From a virus: a DNA stretch of 46,017 nucleotides. The notes beneath the pieces were generated by a model, which did not search any database, was not told the DNA's origin, and saw nothing but the letters and a program-made list of their open reading frames with translations. This document shows, in pieces, positions 25,501-33,752 of the stretch (the stretch's first letter is position 1; every line of letters starts with the position of its first letter). The position numbers were made by a program, and so were the translations under genes. Location: positions 1 to 46,017 of IMG/VR virus record IMGVR_UViG_3300042311_000319. One strand, 5' to 3'.

Positions 25501-28500
25501 CCTTGACATCTTGTTTACTGCTTGCTTTTGTTTACGTGAAGCTTTCTGTTTTGACTTTTTAATTTCAAACTCTGCTTCATTCTCTTCATCCATTAACTCA
25601 CCATTATATTCCGCTGGAATATGGAATGTAGGTGTAGTACTTGGCTTGTTCACATCAAACAGTCTTTCTAATACTTTCTTGTCTGGAGCCGGTTGTTCAG
25701 CACGAGCCATTCTTTCCCGCTTCAGAGCATCTTTAGCTGCTTCTAAATATGGATGTAACTTGATTGGTCTTTTACCACCAATTGTATTAATACGAACCAT
25801 AGTTATTGCTTTGAAGGCTGAACTTTCTTTATTCAGCAACATATCTAAAGCATATTTAAATGATGAATCTTCTAAACCACTAATGTAATTTTTATTGTAC
25901 TGATTCAGTGTAATAAACTTCGCTTCTTCCATAGTCTGTAATAACAAACCACCAAAACCAGAAACAAGCTGACCCATCTGAATAGCTGTAGTATTTGGTC
26001 CTCTTTTAATACCCATAGCTTTAACAAAGTCTGAACCAATTGATTCAGCAACCATATTGATTGGTTCGCCTAATTGATTCATTGCAGCAATTAATGAGTA
26101 TGGGATTTCTGCATCATCATCCATTCCCAGTATCTTACGTACTCTACGTGCATCAAAATTGATAGTGTTTACGCCATCAGTTAATGCCCACTCTAAAGCA
26201 CTAGCAGCCATCTTAGATAATATGTTGTCATCAATATGACCATATGTATCCATAATCAAAGCTGTATAGTTATTTTCTTTTAATGCATCTTCAACACTAT
26301 TTGATTCAGCAAAAGTATTTTTAAATGCTTTAATAAATGCTTGTTCAAACTTTAAGAATGAATCTATTACTTCATTCTCTTCAGTAGTAAATGTACCAAC
26401 TGAATCACGATCATTTCTTAATTTATTAGAAATATTTCTGATTCTATTAATAGTTCCTTTATTTTTAGATACTTCAAATATTTCATGCATTTTATTATGA
26501 AATGGTTTAGTAACACTTTCAATTAAACTAACACCTTTCATATAAGCATTATTTAATAAAGAGTAAGTACCATCTTCATTCTTTTTAATATTTTTAATTG
26601 TATTGTCTAAAGCATCTTCCATACCTTTAGCCATTACAGTTAATACTTTATCTACTTGTTCTACAGATAAAGTAAATTTGTTCTTTTCAATCCATTTGAA
26701 TACAGCATCCACATTTTTCTTTAAAGTAGGTTTATCAATAGAAGCATCTTTGATTCTTCCTGTTACAGCTAATACACCACCTAAAGTTCTTGTTACTTTT
26801 TCCTGTATTTTTACTTTGTCTGCTTTCCAGTTAATTTTTGTTTTAACTGGTTCCTTAACTTCTTCTTTAACTTCCTCTGTTACTTCTTCCTGTACTTTTT
26901 CTTTTTTGTCTGTTTTTACTTCATCAACATTCAAATCTGAAATAGTTGGTTCAATTCTTTCTTTTTTATCTTCTACTTTTGGTTCTGGTACAACTTCAGC
27001 TACTTTACCTTCCTTCGGTTCTTTTAATGGAATAGCTGGTTGTGGTGTTACCACTTCTGGTATTGGCTCTACAGCTTCTGTAGTGGCCTGTGTCGGTACT
27101 TCTACTGCTGCCGGTACAAACACTTCAGGTTTGGTTTCGCTGTAGCCTACAAGCTGACTGAGTGCTTCATACTCTGCTTGAATGGCTTGAGCCTCTGCCT
27201 GAATCATTTGAACCATGGCACCTGAGCTGCCGTGGATCTTGTATTTCCGACCATTGATACCATACCGATCAGACAACTCCTGATTCAGGATATCCATTTC
27301 TTGATAGGCAGTACCGGCTTTGGCTTTTTCAAATACACCACCAAAGTCCAATGCTTTCTCTGTATGAGCTGCAGCAAAATTCCCCAGTTGTTGTAAGTAT
27401 TGCTTTGCTACTTCGATATTGCCTGCAGTCAATGCACGTTTAATACGTCCTGTATGCTGTTTTAAGCCTACGAAGTTATCACCCCCTACAATCACATCAT
27501 CATTGATCTGATTCATGCTTGGGATGTTTCTACGAGCTTCTTGTGCAACTTCTACTGCATCAGTTGCAACCAATGTCTTTTCAGCAATCTCTTTTACTTC
27601 AGGAGATGTTTCTTCTGTTTCAATAATGTCATTTAATGCAGTAGTAGTCAGACCTTGTGAACTTGAGCCAAGAGTTCTAAGTACCCGGTCAGAAAACTCT
27701 GTAGTTCCAATCTTATTATCTTTAACTTGCTTCTTAAGATCTTTAATACCTTGAGAACCAGCAAAAGAAGCTTGGAACAATTCAATACTAGTAGCTAACT
27801 GTTTACTTAAAGTATCCAGCTCTTTCTTCTCAGCAGCAGTTCTTTTATCTACTGGAATAGCAGCTAACTCATCTACTCTTACAGTAGTATCAGTAATGAT
27901 TTCAGATACTGTCTTTTGTAATTTAAAAGCAGCATTGTTATCATCTTTAACTTTATCTAAGTTAGTAGCAGATACTAATGAACCAACAACTAAATCAATA
28001 TCTTTATTCAGTTTACTAACTTTACTATAGTCACCAGTATTTACTGCATTATCTACAGCAGCCATAATCTTTTTATCAGATTGAGCCTGTGCAGCTACCT
28101 TAGCTAATTTATTAGCACCAGCAGTTAATGTTTCTCTACCAGTAGACAATACAGCAGTAGTTGCACCAGCAGATAAACCACCTTCAGCAGCTGCAGCACC
28201 AGTACCCTCTAATGGTTTAGCAGTTTTATCCGAATACAGATATTCAGCGTTATTCTGGATGATCTCACCGGTAACACCTTGAATAACTTCTTCAGCAGTT
28301 TCTTTGGTAGTAGCTGAACCAACTTTACCAGCAGTACTGTTTAAAGCATCTGTAGCCAATGATTTAAGCTTTGATGGTTTAGTGGCTTGATCCAATACAA
28401 TATCACCAGTCTTGTAACCGGCACTTTCTAACTTTGCAGTACCCATCAGTTTAGATGTTACTGCTGCAGTGGCAAATGTAGCCCAATAGGTATACTGGAA

Positions 28501-29466
28501 TGCATTATCTGCTACAGCTTCTTTAGCTTTCTGTCTTGCTAAGTTAATTTGCCCTGCTGTTGGATTTTTTAAATCTTTTAGTTCAGCATCTAACTTTTCA
28601 TTATATAAAGGAGACTTCTGTACTAAATCTTCGTGTGATTTACCCAGAACATTCATTTTCGATTCTATTGCATTAGAACCCGCTTCAGTGGCACCAATTG
28701 CAGCTACGCCAGCTGCTCCCTTGGCAGTCGCAGTGGCTGCTGCATTGGCACCAACTTTAGCGGCTACTTTACCTGCTAATGCACTAGCAGAAGCAGGAGC
28801 AACAAAGGCTAATGCTGATTCTAAACTTGAATCAATTAAAGCTGTAGGATTATCAATTAATGATTCTACATTGACAGAAGCAATAGCAGCTTGACGTTTT
28901 ACATCACCCCAGAATGAACCATCTGAAGTAATATCCTGTGAAGCTTTAGCAACGTCTTTATTAACTACTGCTCTTGCTGCTTGTGATTTATCTGACATTT
29001 GAGAGTTAATAAACTCTCTGCCTTTCTTTAATCCTTCCATTACAGGATTAAGATCAACATTCTTACCAGTTACTTTATTTACTATTTCACCAATAGCAGT
29101 AACTGCTTCACCAGCAAGAATAGCATTCTTACTTAATGAAAGTGCTGTATCAGAAGCAACTTCGCCCAAAGTACGATCTTCATTAGCAAAAGCTCGTAAT
29201 CTGTTATCAGCTACTAATTCACTTAAAGCATTTTGGTTATTCTCTGCTTCACTAACAAACGAGTCATTAGTACTAGCAAATGAGATATTATCTACAGGTT
29301 TATCAAAAACAGTTCCGCCAATAGCTTCTTGGTTTTGATTTGCTGTATTAATTATTTCGGTTGGTTTAATTTGAGCGTCAGAAACAAGCTTTCTATACTT
29401 GTCCTGAACAGAAGAAGACACGAGTAATTGTTTTAACTCGGCCCCTGTTTCCGGGAGTTTTTGCAT
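19537..29466 (-). CDS. Virion RNA polymerase (N4 gp50-like), with embedded metallopeptidase-like segment
   Basis: This 3309-residue protein is the N4-type RNA polymerase carried in the capsid and injected with the DNA to transcribe early genes from hairpin promoters. All T7-like catalytic motifs are seen: R1402 in a TxxGR-like segment (WKNLRMGFTN), motif A D1547 in EVDGVANG, motif B R1673-x3-K1677-x7-Y1685-G and motif C H1933-D1934. Spacing agrees with N4. Residues 1-820 form the N-terminal ejection part, with a hydrophobic Ala-rich stretch near 220-270. A Lys/Glu linker lies at about 820-885. Past the core, HELIH (2167-2171) with EEF (2265-2267) looks like a zinc peptidase. The C-terminal 1000 residues include a membrane-like helix (about 3020-3045) and are expected to handle packaging. 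AGGTGA precedes the ATG. No frame break. Confidence 0.95.
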   Translation of the reverse strand: MQKLPETGAELKQLLVSSSVQDKYRKLVSDAQIKPTEIINTANQNQEAIGGTVFDKPVDNISFASTNDSFVSEAENNQNALSELVADNRLRAFANEDRTLGEVASDTALSLSKNAILAGEAVTAIGEIVNKVTGKNVDLNPVMEGLKKGREFINSQMSDKSQAARAVVNKDVAKASQDITSDGSFWGDVKRQAAIASVNVESLIDNPTALIDSSLESALAFVAPASASALAGKVAAKVGANAAATATAKGAAGVAAIGATEAGSNAIESKMNVLGKSHEDLVQKSPLYNEKLDAELKDLKNPTAGQINLARQKAKEAVADNAFQYTYWATFATAAVTSKLMGTAKLESAGYKTGDIVLDQATKPSKLKSLATDALNSTAGKVGSATTKETAEEVIQGVTGEIIQNNAEYLYSDKTAKPLEGTGAAAAEGGLSAGATTAVLSTGRETLTAGANKLAKVAAQAQSDKKIMAAVDNAVNTGDYSKVSKLNKDIDLVVGSLVSATNLDKVKDDNNAAFKLQKTVSEIITDTTVRVDELAAIPVDKRTAAEKKELDTLSKQLATSIELFQASFAGSQGIKDLKKQVKDNKIGTTEFSDRVLRTLGSSSQGLTTTALNDIIETEETSPEVKEIAEKTLVATDAVEVAQEARRNIPSMNQINDDVIVGGDNFVGLKQHTGRIKRALTAGNIEVAKQYLQQLGNFAAAHTEKALDFGGVFEKAKAGTAYQEMDILNQELSDRYGINGRKYKIHGSSGAMVQMIQAEAQAIQAEYEALSQLVGYSETKPEVFVPAAVEVPTQATTEAVEPIPEVVTPQPAIPLKEPKEGKVAEVVPEPKVEDKKERIEPTISDLNVDEVKTDKKEKVQEEVTEEVKEEVKEPVKTKINWKADKVKIQEKVTRTLGGVLAVTGRIKDASIDKPTLKKNVDAVFKWIEKNKFTLSVEQVDKVLTVMAKGMEDALDNTIKNIKKNEDGTYSLLNNAYMKGVSLIESVTKPFHNKMHEIFEVSKNKGTINRIRNISNKLRNDRDSVGTFTTEENEVIDSFLKFEQAFIKAFKNTFAESNSVEDALKENNYTALIMDTYGHIDDNILSKMAASALEWALTDGVNTINFDARRVRKILGMDDDAEIPYSLIAAMNQLGEPINMVAESIGSDFVKAMGIKRGPNTTAIQMGQLVSGFGGLLLQTMEEAKFITLNQYNKNYISGLEDSSFKYALDMLLNKESSAFKAITMVRINTIGGKRPIKLHPYLEAAKDALKRERMARAEQPAPDKKVLERLFDVNKPSTTPTFHIPAEYNGELMDEENEAEFEIKKSKQKASRKQKQAVNKMSREPAGPTSLAIDFLGFTTAEQQELVGIDKDADNNNFVVAESIKASNDALLRDLDQSIEFLNEAVTINKPFYFPVVIWKNLRMGFTNTVGNPQTSKIARRLFGYLSSKSTLDFKNKDHKHYFILSLIEAFDSKDMMNRYIQAMDNGTVDAYFEETFNNEKMKELTAIYKKVANSEYEDEAQRTEEVGKLIDFVKGTKTNLHALHGIKALSVMDMENPFETDLILEVDGVANGVAIGVWQFAMGKTKPQLIAALKRAGIYDTADIDSYVKWSKTPGNMDSYQVLGSSWHDKLQLFLNKTLPDVVSSLSFGDMKKIEGNIEKLESFNIEPTLATKIMQDLVGHIKVNNVISSFGRNLSKSPTMTGNYGSSVKASINKIMDDQILVWLEKIGKNPSDAKYDEHQKELERMDALFSQLFTWEPIASMTIEQRRKFNFSDKQKNVLNAVMQHSHGSPLILAMDDVYGDMLEKRSKIIIASQLMYNLSEDFKLSLMKKHFNKDSVAELTTTEEDFIENIMFEEGMYQILDTPFSEGTEDGLAIGKSEKVRSQKDEDKVVLRLKKNRDSTGKGAYRMSTVRPSVRQAKDPGVSIGAMMVQMLDAMTMALSQLDNVGLNEHDAKGMSIQNARYTIAQLNDSFKQAVMSEYDMTTAVLKQVEHMISKSDAGTVSRIWNDMSTNPETGKVKAAFKGIETFGQFTKLVESTIKKQNNLRNAIDVTSISQYDALDSALQVKEDNLVDLYVERFFGSSEETSTTAKVNKEIPLSADSAIDIFDEVAKMGVVQESDSRLNQLREIVGEFSQKITDPISFILGSTEGNTFGSYEGLKEKINVFVSVNEELKAGMSAAEVYAHELIHAVTVNVLRSGDMVARRIRAMYDAAQQMIDDGNLSYVDFLPLDQNGNTITNPTEEQTKLAKDRFNYIFRNKNIDTQESIDVVGMKSTKRSNAGLEEFVAFGATNAAFMAALNKPQYAAALKLVLKAKTKETKSDATLVKYLDKVINSFLDLVKEIIDTVFNKIQGIDTKKYDQQLHILLATLVGINTRQKTKMGQQIDLLGSWNEAVRSQIAQWIVEPIIKWAGSSAVRGSKNTLKRATARVITATSQSQAGEFTKVMREVRARLKQNKESFGTHLLTNIRGRTKDNRHLHLMLAKANNHIDQMRKYVQRVVKNILTEQFKGKLNIEQKESITRVGYMGDMSRLLDAFSGSDIYKLVTEPSYLMDQINRYDKLIRSNSTHATGNWFINMGDSLADIIVNGGAGTVENSVQNAYLIANQALRLTKDKTVDASKMEDLIDVYVSLKALTLQTPEDLKNIKDVIDNEVSNGASLDENGFIFALRIHDTYKQDALDISFDGNKTNMKKGYIKEIFNPNKAIRFSVMPFDPALMEQGYRPIRMLDKDQDDLTVGEIPNLRDVVNFMRSSGVSESEIQDFKDNPPLYRKAKVFMYVNDDAKLATYQAGIVSGTDTTHRGTDVFDGYVIQESASMDQNASSDKIKSVYVQAARQTGKDNSRISKQKKQKNTAAERNNYKGNKVKLLPILNEYEMLAGYRYVMTNQDKKTLLERHDAFDDVMGHMESHMKDKANSKTINRALVDASIEEYKNSNNKRDYVYIGPDSTKLEYKEIWYRLPSDMKRYIKDNSDFNGLMVHHSNVSTVFGFRKLTLDEISQRGLKSTRKYLQNDLAKYVFKLLGHKYVGVAEEAWKDLMKMVRDVIVVKSGVVAVGNIISNIVLLRMHGVPFHKIIKLSSQAWKAANDYQDAKYEHDRIEFELKANAGTMSITQIGKLKNKLVELETQMNGSPVSRLIDLGVYQTIVEEVDPEEVTYGYKSKLEDIMSPVTNRVPDVVMDLGKVFFMAQDTKLYQAMRNATQMSDFVARYVMFEYEKEQGKNEMDALDSAVENFVNYDIPMHRSLHWLSDMGILWFPKFFLGIQKVVYKLATEKTGNLLALFLMEHFLDLNLDDPTDASVLRDDAIESKFGLTDPVTTIMSGNIINLATD

Positions 29467-29520
29467 GGTATCACCTGATTGTAAGTACTATGTACTGGCA
29501 AAATCAGAATACACCACAAA

Positions 29521-29592
29521 TAAAAAAAGCTCCAGTGTAATCACAAAGGAGCTGGCCATAAGGCAATCAACATCATGACTTGGGAGAAGTCA
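29521..29592 (-). terminator. Intrinsic terminator and hairpin ahead of vRNAP
   Basis: In the leftward sense AGCTCC (29553-29548) pairs with GGAGCT (29533-29528) and is followed by seven T residues, an intrinsic terminator between the 547-residue gene and vRNAP. A second hairpin, TGACTT-CTCCC-AAGTCA in leftward sense, lies at 29576-29592. About 50 bases remain between the terminator and the vRNAP ATG, where a separate vRNAP promoter could sit; none was clearly recognised. The remainder of 29467-29611 holds no gene. Confidence 0.8.
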
Positions 29593-29611
29593 CAATCACT
29601 ATAGCACTACA

Positions 29612-31255
29612 TTAATCATTCTGTACATCCCTGATATCAGTTTTTGGTGAATGTACTCTGATACCATCCAAAAATTTCTTCAGGTTCTCTGGTACATCTG
29701 CACCAGCATTTTTGTATGTAGATTGTAAATCTACTGTACTCTTTTTCAATGCAGCTTCTGCAGCACTCAACTTACTCATTAATCTTCCTTCTGCATTTTT
29801 ATATGTTGCAGTAGTCGGATCATAAATACTCTGTAAACCATCAAGTTTGTTTTGTATTTCGATAAGTTTTTGTTGATTACTCTTTACTCTAGAAGTAGCT
29901 GTATTAACTGCACTTAATTTCTGTACTGCTTCTTGTTCTTGTTGTTTTATAATAGCTGGTGCTTTTTCTGACTCTTCTTTATATGTTTTGTACATTTCAA
30001 CGATTTTATTTTTTAATAGTACTTTGTTTTTGTCACTATCATTAAAACCACCCGACATATCCTCTGACATCAGTGCAGCATTCAATACTTGTGCCGGTAT
30101 CTCTAAAGTACTTGGTTCTACTTTCAATGCTTCGGCTAATTCGCTTTTTGCATTATTTACGCTGGTACGAATAGCATTCTTTGCACTATCCCCCCATTCA
30201 TATGTACTGTACAGCACATTCTTTTCTCTTGGTGCTTTTTCCGCTACTACTTTTCCAATAACACCTTCTTCGTTCAAACCCTGTAAATCTTTTCCACTAT
30301 TGAAAACAGCCAACTTTTTCAACACTGGGTTCTCTTCCATGGTTCTTTTTAAATCACTTTGTACTTTCTGTTTAAAAATACCTTCTTGTGTTCCTAACAC
30401 ATTATCTGTGATCGCTACATTACTTTGTTGTTCTTTAGTCATTCTGCTTGTAAGAGTATTAACTCTTTCTGCAAATTTAGTAGCCATATCTACCTGTTGA
30501 GGTGTTTTAGCTATACTAAGTAATTTATTTGCTGCTTGTTCAGGATTATCATCAGTTAATGTAGATGATAAAAATTGCTGGGATAATTGTTCTTCAAATC
30601 CTTTTTCTTGTTTATATCTTTCTTGATTTTGATTAAATACAGTAGTGTTTTGTTCTGCATTAGTTCTTTGTATATTCTGATCTTCAACAGCTCGTTCTTC
30701 TGTTGCATTATCTTTTTGTGCAGCACTAAGCAAATTATATAATGAACTTACATTAGTATCAGGAGTACCTTCAGCAAGATTATCAATATAACCTCTGGCA
30801 CCTGTAAAGTTTTTATCTGCCAATAACTGAGTTACTTCTTCAGTTGCTGGATCAATAATACTTCTATCTTTATCTGCTTGTACTAAATTCTTATATTGAA
30901 TATTTGCAGTATTCTGTTTAAGGATATTACCTTTCTGTGCATTGAAGCCATCAATAACAGATGGAATATCAATCTCATCACCAAACTTAGTCTTTAATGC
31001 TTCATAGCTAAAATTACCAGCTTGAGCATCTAACTCAGCTGGATCTTTAGTATTAGCAATGGAAGCCAGTGCTTTAGTTGTATTTTCAAACTTACGTCTG
31101 TCAGAAGCAGCTATGTTAGCTGCTCTCATATCAGTACCCAGTTTATTAATAGATTCCAAGCCTTGATTGAACCGATTACCGGCAGCATCTAAAGCTTGGC
31201 TTGCACCACTAAAATTTGGTCCGGCCATAGACCGCCAAGTAATCGTTTCAGCCAT
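29612..31255 (-). CDS. Ejected/internal virion protein (N4 gp51 position)
   Basis: A 547-residue, highly helical, Gln/Lys/Glu-rich protein with long coiled-coil potential (about residues 170-250 and 420-520) and no membrane segment. It directly precedes vRNAP in the late operon, where N4 has gp51, and its helical, low-complexity style resembles internal virion protein B of podoviruses (T7 gp15-like in character). It probably is packaged with vRNAP and helps form the DNA ejection path. The start overlaps the tail of the previous gene by spacing of two bases, with AAGGTAGG as ribosome binding site. Homology is inferred from synteny. Confidence 0.75.
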   Translation of the reverse strand: MAETITWRSMAGPNFSGASQALDAAGNRFNQGLESINKLGTDMRAANIAASDRRKFENTTKALASIANTKDPAELDAQAGNFSYEALKTKFGDEIDIPSVIDGFNAQKGNILKQNTANIQYKNLVQADKDRSIIDPATEEVTQLLADKNFTGARGYIDNLAEGTPDTNVSSLYNLLSAAQKDNATEERAVEDQNIQRTNAEQNTTVFNQNQERYKQEKGFEEQLSQQFLSSTLTDDNPEQAANKLLSIAKTPQQVDMATKFAERVNTLTSRMTKEQQSNVAITDNVLGTQEGIFKQKVQSDLKRTMEENPVLKKLAVFNSGKDLQGLNEEGVIGKVVAEKAPREKNVLYSTYEWGDSAKNAIRTSVNNAKSELAEALKVEPSTLEIPAQVLNAALMSEDMSGGFNDSDKNKVLLKNKIVEMYKTYKEESEKAPAIIKQQEQEAVQKLSAVNTATSRVKSNQQKLIEIQNKLDGLQSIYDPTTATYKNAEGRLMSKLSAAEAALKKSTVDLQSTYKNAGADVPENLKKFLDGIRVHSPKTDIRDVQND

Positions 31256-31257
31256 GA

Positions 31258-31617
31258 TTAACCTACCTTACCTTGTACGCCATACTTGCTCATAAAATCG
31301 CTTACAGTACCTGTAGCAGTGCCTTCGTTGATCCGTCTTTCCTGACGGGTAGCCAAACGCTCATTCGTCGTCTTGGCTTGATTGGCGAGGTCTGCTGCAG
31401 CATAAGCTGACTGCTCTTTAAACATCTTTTTAGCCAAACTGTATTGCTTCATACCAAGCCAAGCATTACCCAAGCCGCTTACTGCAGCTACACCGGTATT
31501 CAGATAACCCGGTGAATCCTTACCGCCCCAGAATCGATCCATGAATGAACCCTGAGTAGTTGTAGTATCGACTGGATTAATGGAACCTGACACAGCAGGC
31601 AAACCAAAAATACTCAT
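31258..31617 (-). CDS. Internal virion protein (N4 gp52 position)
   Basis: A 119-residue protein with the pattern seen in many podoviral internal proteins: a glycine-rich lead, then AWLGMKQYSLAKKMFKEQ, then ADLANQAKTTNERLATRQERR, a helical stretch with conserved Asn-Gln-Ala. The first helix could insert in membranes, as T7 gp14-type proteins do at the outer membrane. It sits between the gp53- and gp51-position genes with three- and two-base spacings. GAGAGG lies before the start, overlapping the stop of the previous gene. Confidence 0.78.
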   Translation of the reverse strand: MSIFGLPAVSGSINPVDTTTTQGSFMDRFWGGKDSPGYLNTGVAAVSGLGNAWLGMKQYSLAKKMFKEQSAYAAADLANQAKTTNERLATRQERRINEGTATGTVSDFMSKYGVQGKVG

Positions 31618-31620
31618 AAA

Positions 31621-33708
31621 TTACCTCTCATTACCAATGATATGTTGACCCTGTAAGTTTAACTTATTTTCATAGAACATTGCTAAAAAATCCTTGACAA
31701 GAACACCCGGATTCTTTTCATGAATCATCCTTGTATAAAACATACTTGGTGATTCTCCTGAGTCAAAATAGATATTATTTCTTTTTAAGAACAAATAATT
31801 GATATCACTTGTTTTAAGTAAATCATTTGCTTCTTTTAACTCAGCTTCCTTTTCTTTTACTGTCTTCATAAATTCATTTACATCAGACTGTAAATCTATC
31901 ATTTTCTCTTGATAAACTTTACTAGTAGCATCTAAATTCAATAATGCTAACTTCATAAAATCATCTGCTAATGGTATTGGTTTAGCTGAAAAGTATCCTT
32001 GGCTTATTGCGTATGAAGCTAAAGCAACACTTAATACTAAAGCTAATTCACCACCAATCAATTCCACCAATTCCTGTAATGCTCTTAATATAATCGCATT
32101 AGAAATTACATTACTTAATATTGTAGCTCCTGCTGCCCAAAATCCTTGAGCAAATGTTCCTGACCAATCACCAAAATAAATACTTACTACTACAATTAAT
32201 ATCATTAAGAATGCTCTAAAAAATCCTCTTTGATACCATTTAACATAAACTATTTGAACAGAATATACTACAAGACTTAAACCAGCATAAAGAACTGCTG
32301 CTTTCTTTAATGGTTTCATTCTGTTTAATATTTCTCTTGATATAGGGATATACATATCCTTTCTATCTTCTTCTGGTTGAACCAAGTCATTTACCGTAAT
32401 CACAGCAAGATTACCTTCATACACATTGGTCATATGTTCTAAACCATGAACAACAATCTCCTGAACTGTTCCTACTGCAATCTGTTTTGTTAGTATGACT
32501 TTACTTCTTTCATAATCATAACCTTGTAACGTAAACCTTGGATTGTTCTCAAAAGCAATACCCACGGTTCCTACTTTCCCTATATTCCCTGCTTTGACCG
32601 TACCATCTACGTAGTTCCAAACCAGTGTTGTATTGTACTCATCTTCCTTTATTTCCATGGCTTCTTGTGGGTTATCTTTATTATTTTTATTTCCTTCCCA
32701 AGAAGTAAAGATATCTTTAGTTACTTTAGATTTATTATACAAATCTAGAAAAAATTCAAATAAGTATTCTTTTGCTTCAGGTACTTGAGTATTCATACTA
32801 ATAGCAAAAGTTAAAAACACATCATCTATATTATCTGGATTATTCCCATCTTGCGTACTCATAATGCCATCAGTTAGAGTAGACAAGTTAATACCCAGTT
32901 TATCTAATATGTTTACAGTATTGTCTTTGTTTACCCCATCAATAACATTAACTTTGTTTTTTCTGATTGGAACAATAGGATAAAACGGAGAACTATAACT
33001 ATCCTGCAATATCTTATTTATTTCAGGATAAGTATTAGTACTTATATCGTAATACCAATATTTAATATTTGGTAGGTTTGTTGGATCTAATAACACAGGA
33101 TCTACAATATACTTAACATATAAATGTAGTTTGTCTAATATCGGTGTAACAAAAGACTTTGTTTCATACTCTAATGCTGGCATTGGGTCAGTAGACAATA
33201 ATGGTTGTTTTTGTACAGCTACTTTAACTTGAGTTAGTCTTGTTTCTTCATTTAGTGTTAATGTATCCAGTGTAATAACTGTACCTAAAGGATAGATTGT
33301 AGGCCAACTATTAAATCTATTGTTGGCTGCTAAGTATCCCCAATTAGTTTGTATGTATCTTCTAGAGATAAATTCATAGTTATCTGTAGATACTTCTGCA
33401 GATTGTACTGTTGGAGTAAAACTCAATATACGGGATAAGACTTGTGCAATTTCAACATAATCAATATCACTATATGTCATGTAACCTTCAGGTAGTCCTC
33501 TGTAAAACTGATTTCTACCATATCTGTAGAAACCATTGGTTCTACTCACAAAGCTTCCACTTACTTCTCTACTAATAGATTTTGAGATACTTTCCTCTCT
33601 GAAGATAGCACCTACAATTGCATTCTTACTTACATCCGGTATTTCATCATATAAAGGAACCAATGCAGTTCCTACATACACTTTCTTCTTCTTAGAGAAT
33701 ATACCCAT
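31621..33708 (-). CDS. Virion protein with membrane helices (N4 gp53 position)
   Basis: The 695-residue protein has a large beta/alpha N-terminal half (to about residue 470), then a cluster of hydrophobic helices (about residues 475-500, 508-530 and 535-595) and a coiled-coil C-terminal part (about 615-655, with EKEAELKEANDLL). Together with its place between the gp54- and gp52-position genes this suggests a tail or ejection protein that enters the host envelope. The ATG at 33708 lacks a good ribosome binding site: the terminator hairpin ends seven bases before it, leaving mostly TTATTATTT. An internal start or readthrough-coupled initiation is possible. Confidence 0.72.
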   Translation of the reverse strand: MGIFSKKKKVYVGTALVPLYDEIPDVSKNAIVGAIFREESISKSISREVSGSFVSRTNGFYRYGRNQFYRGLPEGYMTYSDIDYVEIAQVLSRILSFTPTVQSAEVSTDNYEFISRRYIQTNWGYLAANNRFNSWPTIYPLGTVITLDTLTLNEETRLTQVKVAVQKQPLLSTDPMPALEYETKSFVTPILDKLHLYVKYIVDPVLLDPTNLPNIKYWYYDISTNTYPEINKILQDSYSSPFYPIVPIRKNKVNVIDGVNKDNTVNILDKLGINLSTLTDGIMSTQDGNNPDNIDDVFLTFAISMNTQVPEAKEYLFEFFLDLYNKSKVTKDIFTSWEGNKNNKDNPQEAMEIKEDEYNTTLVWNYVDGTVKAGNIGKVGTVGIAFENNPRFTLQGYDYERSKVILTKQIAVGTVQEIVVHGLEHMTNVYEGNLAVITVNDLVQPEEDRKDMYIPISREILNRMKPLKKAAVLYAGLSLVVYSVQIVYVKWYQRGFFRAFLMILIVVVSIYFGDWSGTFAQGFWAAGATILSNVISNAIILRALQELVELIGGELALVLSVALASYAISQGYFSAKPIPLADDFMKLALLNLDATSKVYQEKMIDLQSDVNEFMKTVKEKEAELKEANDLLKTSDINYLFLKRNNIYFDSGESPSMFYTRMIHEKNPGVLVKDFLAMFYENKLNLQGQHIIGNER

Positions 33709-33715
33709 AAATAAT

Positions 33716-33737
33716 AAAGGGGCTTTTCAGCCCCTTT
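33716..33737 (-). terminator. Intrinsic terminator between late genes
   Basis: In leftward sense AAAGGGGCT-GAAA-AGCCCCTTT is a perfect 9-bp stem with a GAAA tetraloop followed by ATTATTT. It lies between the 291-residue gene and the 695-residue gene, directly before the latter's start codon. Readthrough must occur, or a promoter must lie upstream within the 291-residue gene. Confidence 0.85.
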
Positions 33738-33752
33738 CTCCATTAAGTATCT

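Noticed and set aside
26603-27145. Long rightward open frame opposite vRNAP
   Set aside because: It is a mirror of the Lys/Glu- and Ala/Thr-rich vRNAP segment, giving a low-complexity Ser/Thr/Phe product, with no ribosome binding site. Other rightward frames within 19559-28894 are rejected for the same reason.
29467-29520. TACAAT / TTGCCA as a vRNAP promoter
   Set aside because: The spacing between the candidate boxes is about 12 bases, too short for sigma-70.
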